From assembly GCF_009604375.1 (NCBI RefSeq), contig NZ_WEGH01000001.1, positions 1,116,001 through 1,180,000 on the forward strand: a stretch of 64,000 nucleotides of DNA, written 5' to 3'. The stretch is from Actinomadura macrotermitis. GTDB taxonomy: Bacteria; Actinomycetota; Actinomycetes; Streptosporangiales; Streptosporangiaceae. Of this stretch, positions 60,708 through 64,000 are shown piece by piece; the first letter of the stretch is position 1; each line of letters opens with the position of its first letter. The position numbers and the translations under genes were made by a program. The notes under the pieces are model-generated. The model did no database searches. It had not been told where the DNA came from and saw only the letters and a program-made list of their open reading frames with translations.

Positions 60708-64000
<3,293 letters not shown>

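Overview
The window is a very GC-rich actinobacterial chromosome segment. GTG starts, Shine-Dalgarno-led overlapping operons and a core block syntenic with Mycobacterium and Streptomyces (rlmN, cdsA, frr, pyrH, tsf, rpsB, M23 peptidase, xerC, dprA/comM/yraN, DUF2469) place it in Actinomycetota. The gene set suggests a Streptosporangiales/Actinomadura-type organism, but that assignment is inference. No tRNA, rRNA, CRISPR array or transposase was recognised.

Layout. (1) 25-6174: a polyamine unit, with potABCD-type ABC importer genes and an aminobutyraldehyde dehydrogenase, read leftward, facing an Lrp/AsnC regulator across a 46-bp inverted repeat. (2) 6268-8356: a DUF1778-like small protein, a HIT-family hydrolase and a two-gene ABC exporter. 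(3) 8551-15471: a lanthipeptide locus read leftward, with a DUF1963 protein, a SARP regulator, a 69-residue Cys/Thr-rich precursor containing an internal duplication, a strong stem-loop, and a 1274-residue lyase-kinase-LanC synthetase with two large low-complexity insertions and an apparent Cys/Cys/Cys (CCG-type) zinc site. (4) 15534-30904: the conserved core block. In it dprA-comM-yraN is inverted relative to other actinobacteria, and the inverted piece is bounded on both sides by tandem repeat arrays (about 83/166 bp on the left, about 117-140 bp on the right). Three perfect TTATCCACA DnaA-box 9-mers lie in intergenic DNA at 15.5, 23.05 and 25.77 kb. (5) 31284-64000: a nonribosomal peptide cluster rich in hydroxyphenylglycines. 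It holds a four-module NRPS (predicted Ser-Hpg-Hpg-D-Thr), MbtH, an alpha/beta hydrolase, an orphan OmpR-type regulator, a fused HmO-HpgT, a CPA2 antiporter, prephenate dehydrogenase, AroH chorismate mutase, a glycopeptide-type FADH2 halogenase, DAHP synthase, HmaS, a StrR-family activator, the complete DpgABCD set, and the 3' end of a terminal NRPS (C-A[Thr-like]-T-TE) that runs off the right edge.

How it works together. DAHP synthase, chorismate mutase and prephenate dehydrogenase push carbon to 4-hydroxyphenylpyruvate. HmaS and HmO-HpgT convert this to 4-hydroxyphenylglycine. DpgA-D make the 3,5-dihydroxyphenylglyoxylate that HpgT can transaminate to Dpg. The NRPSs assemble the peptide, the halogenase probably chlorinates an Hpg ring, and the terminal TE releases the product. 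Two matching operators, GTCCAA-N16/17-TTGGAC, lie in front of the mbtH-NRPS operon and the hmaS operon and look like StrR-family sites. No crosslinking P450, glycosyltransferase, lipid-starter domain or exporter of this cluster is visible here; if present, they are to the right of 64 kb. The peptide looks like a chlorinated Hpg/Dpg/Ser/Thr-containing (lacto)peptide that does not match any scaffold I can recall.
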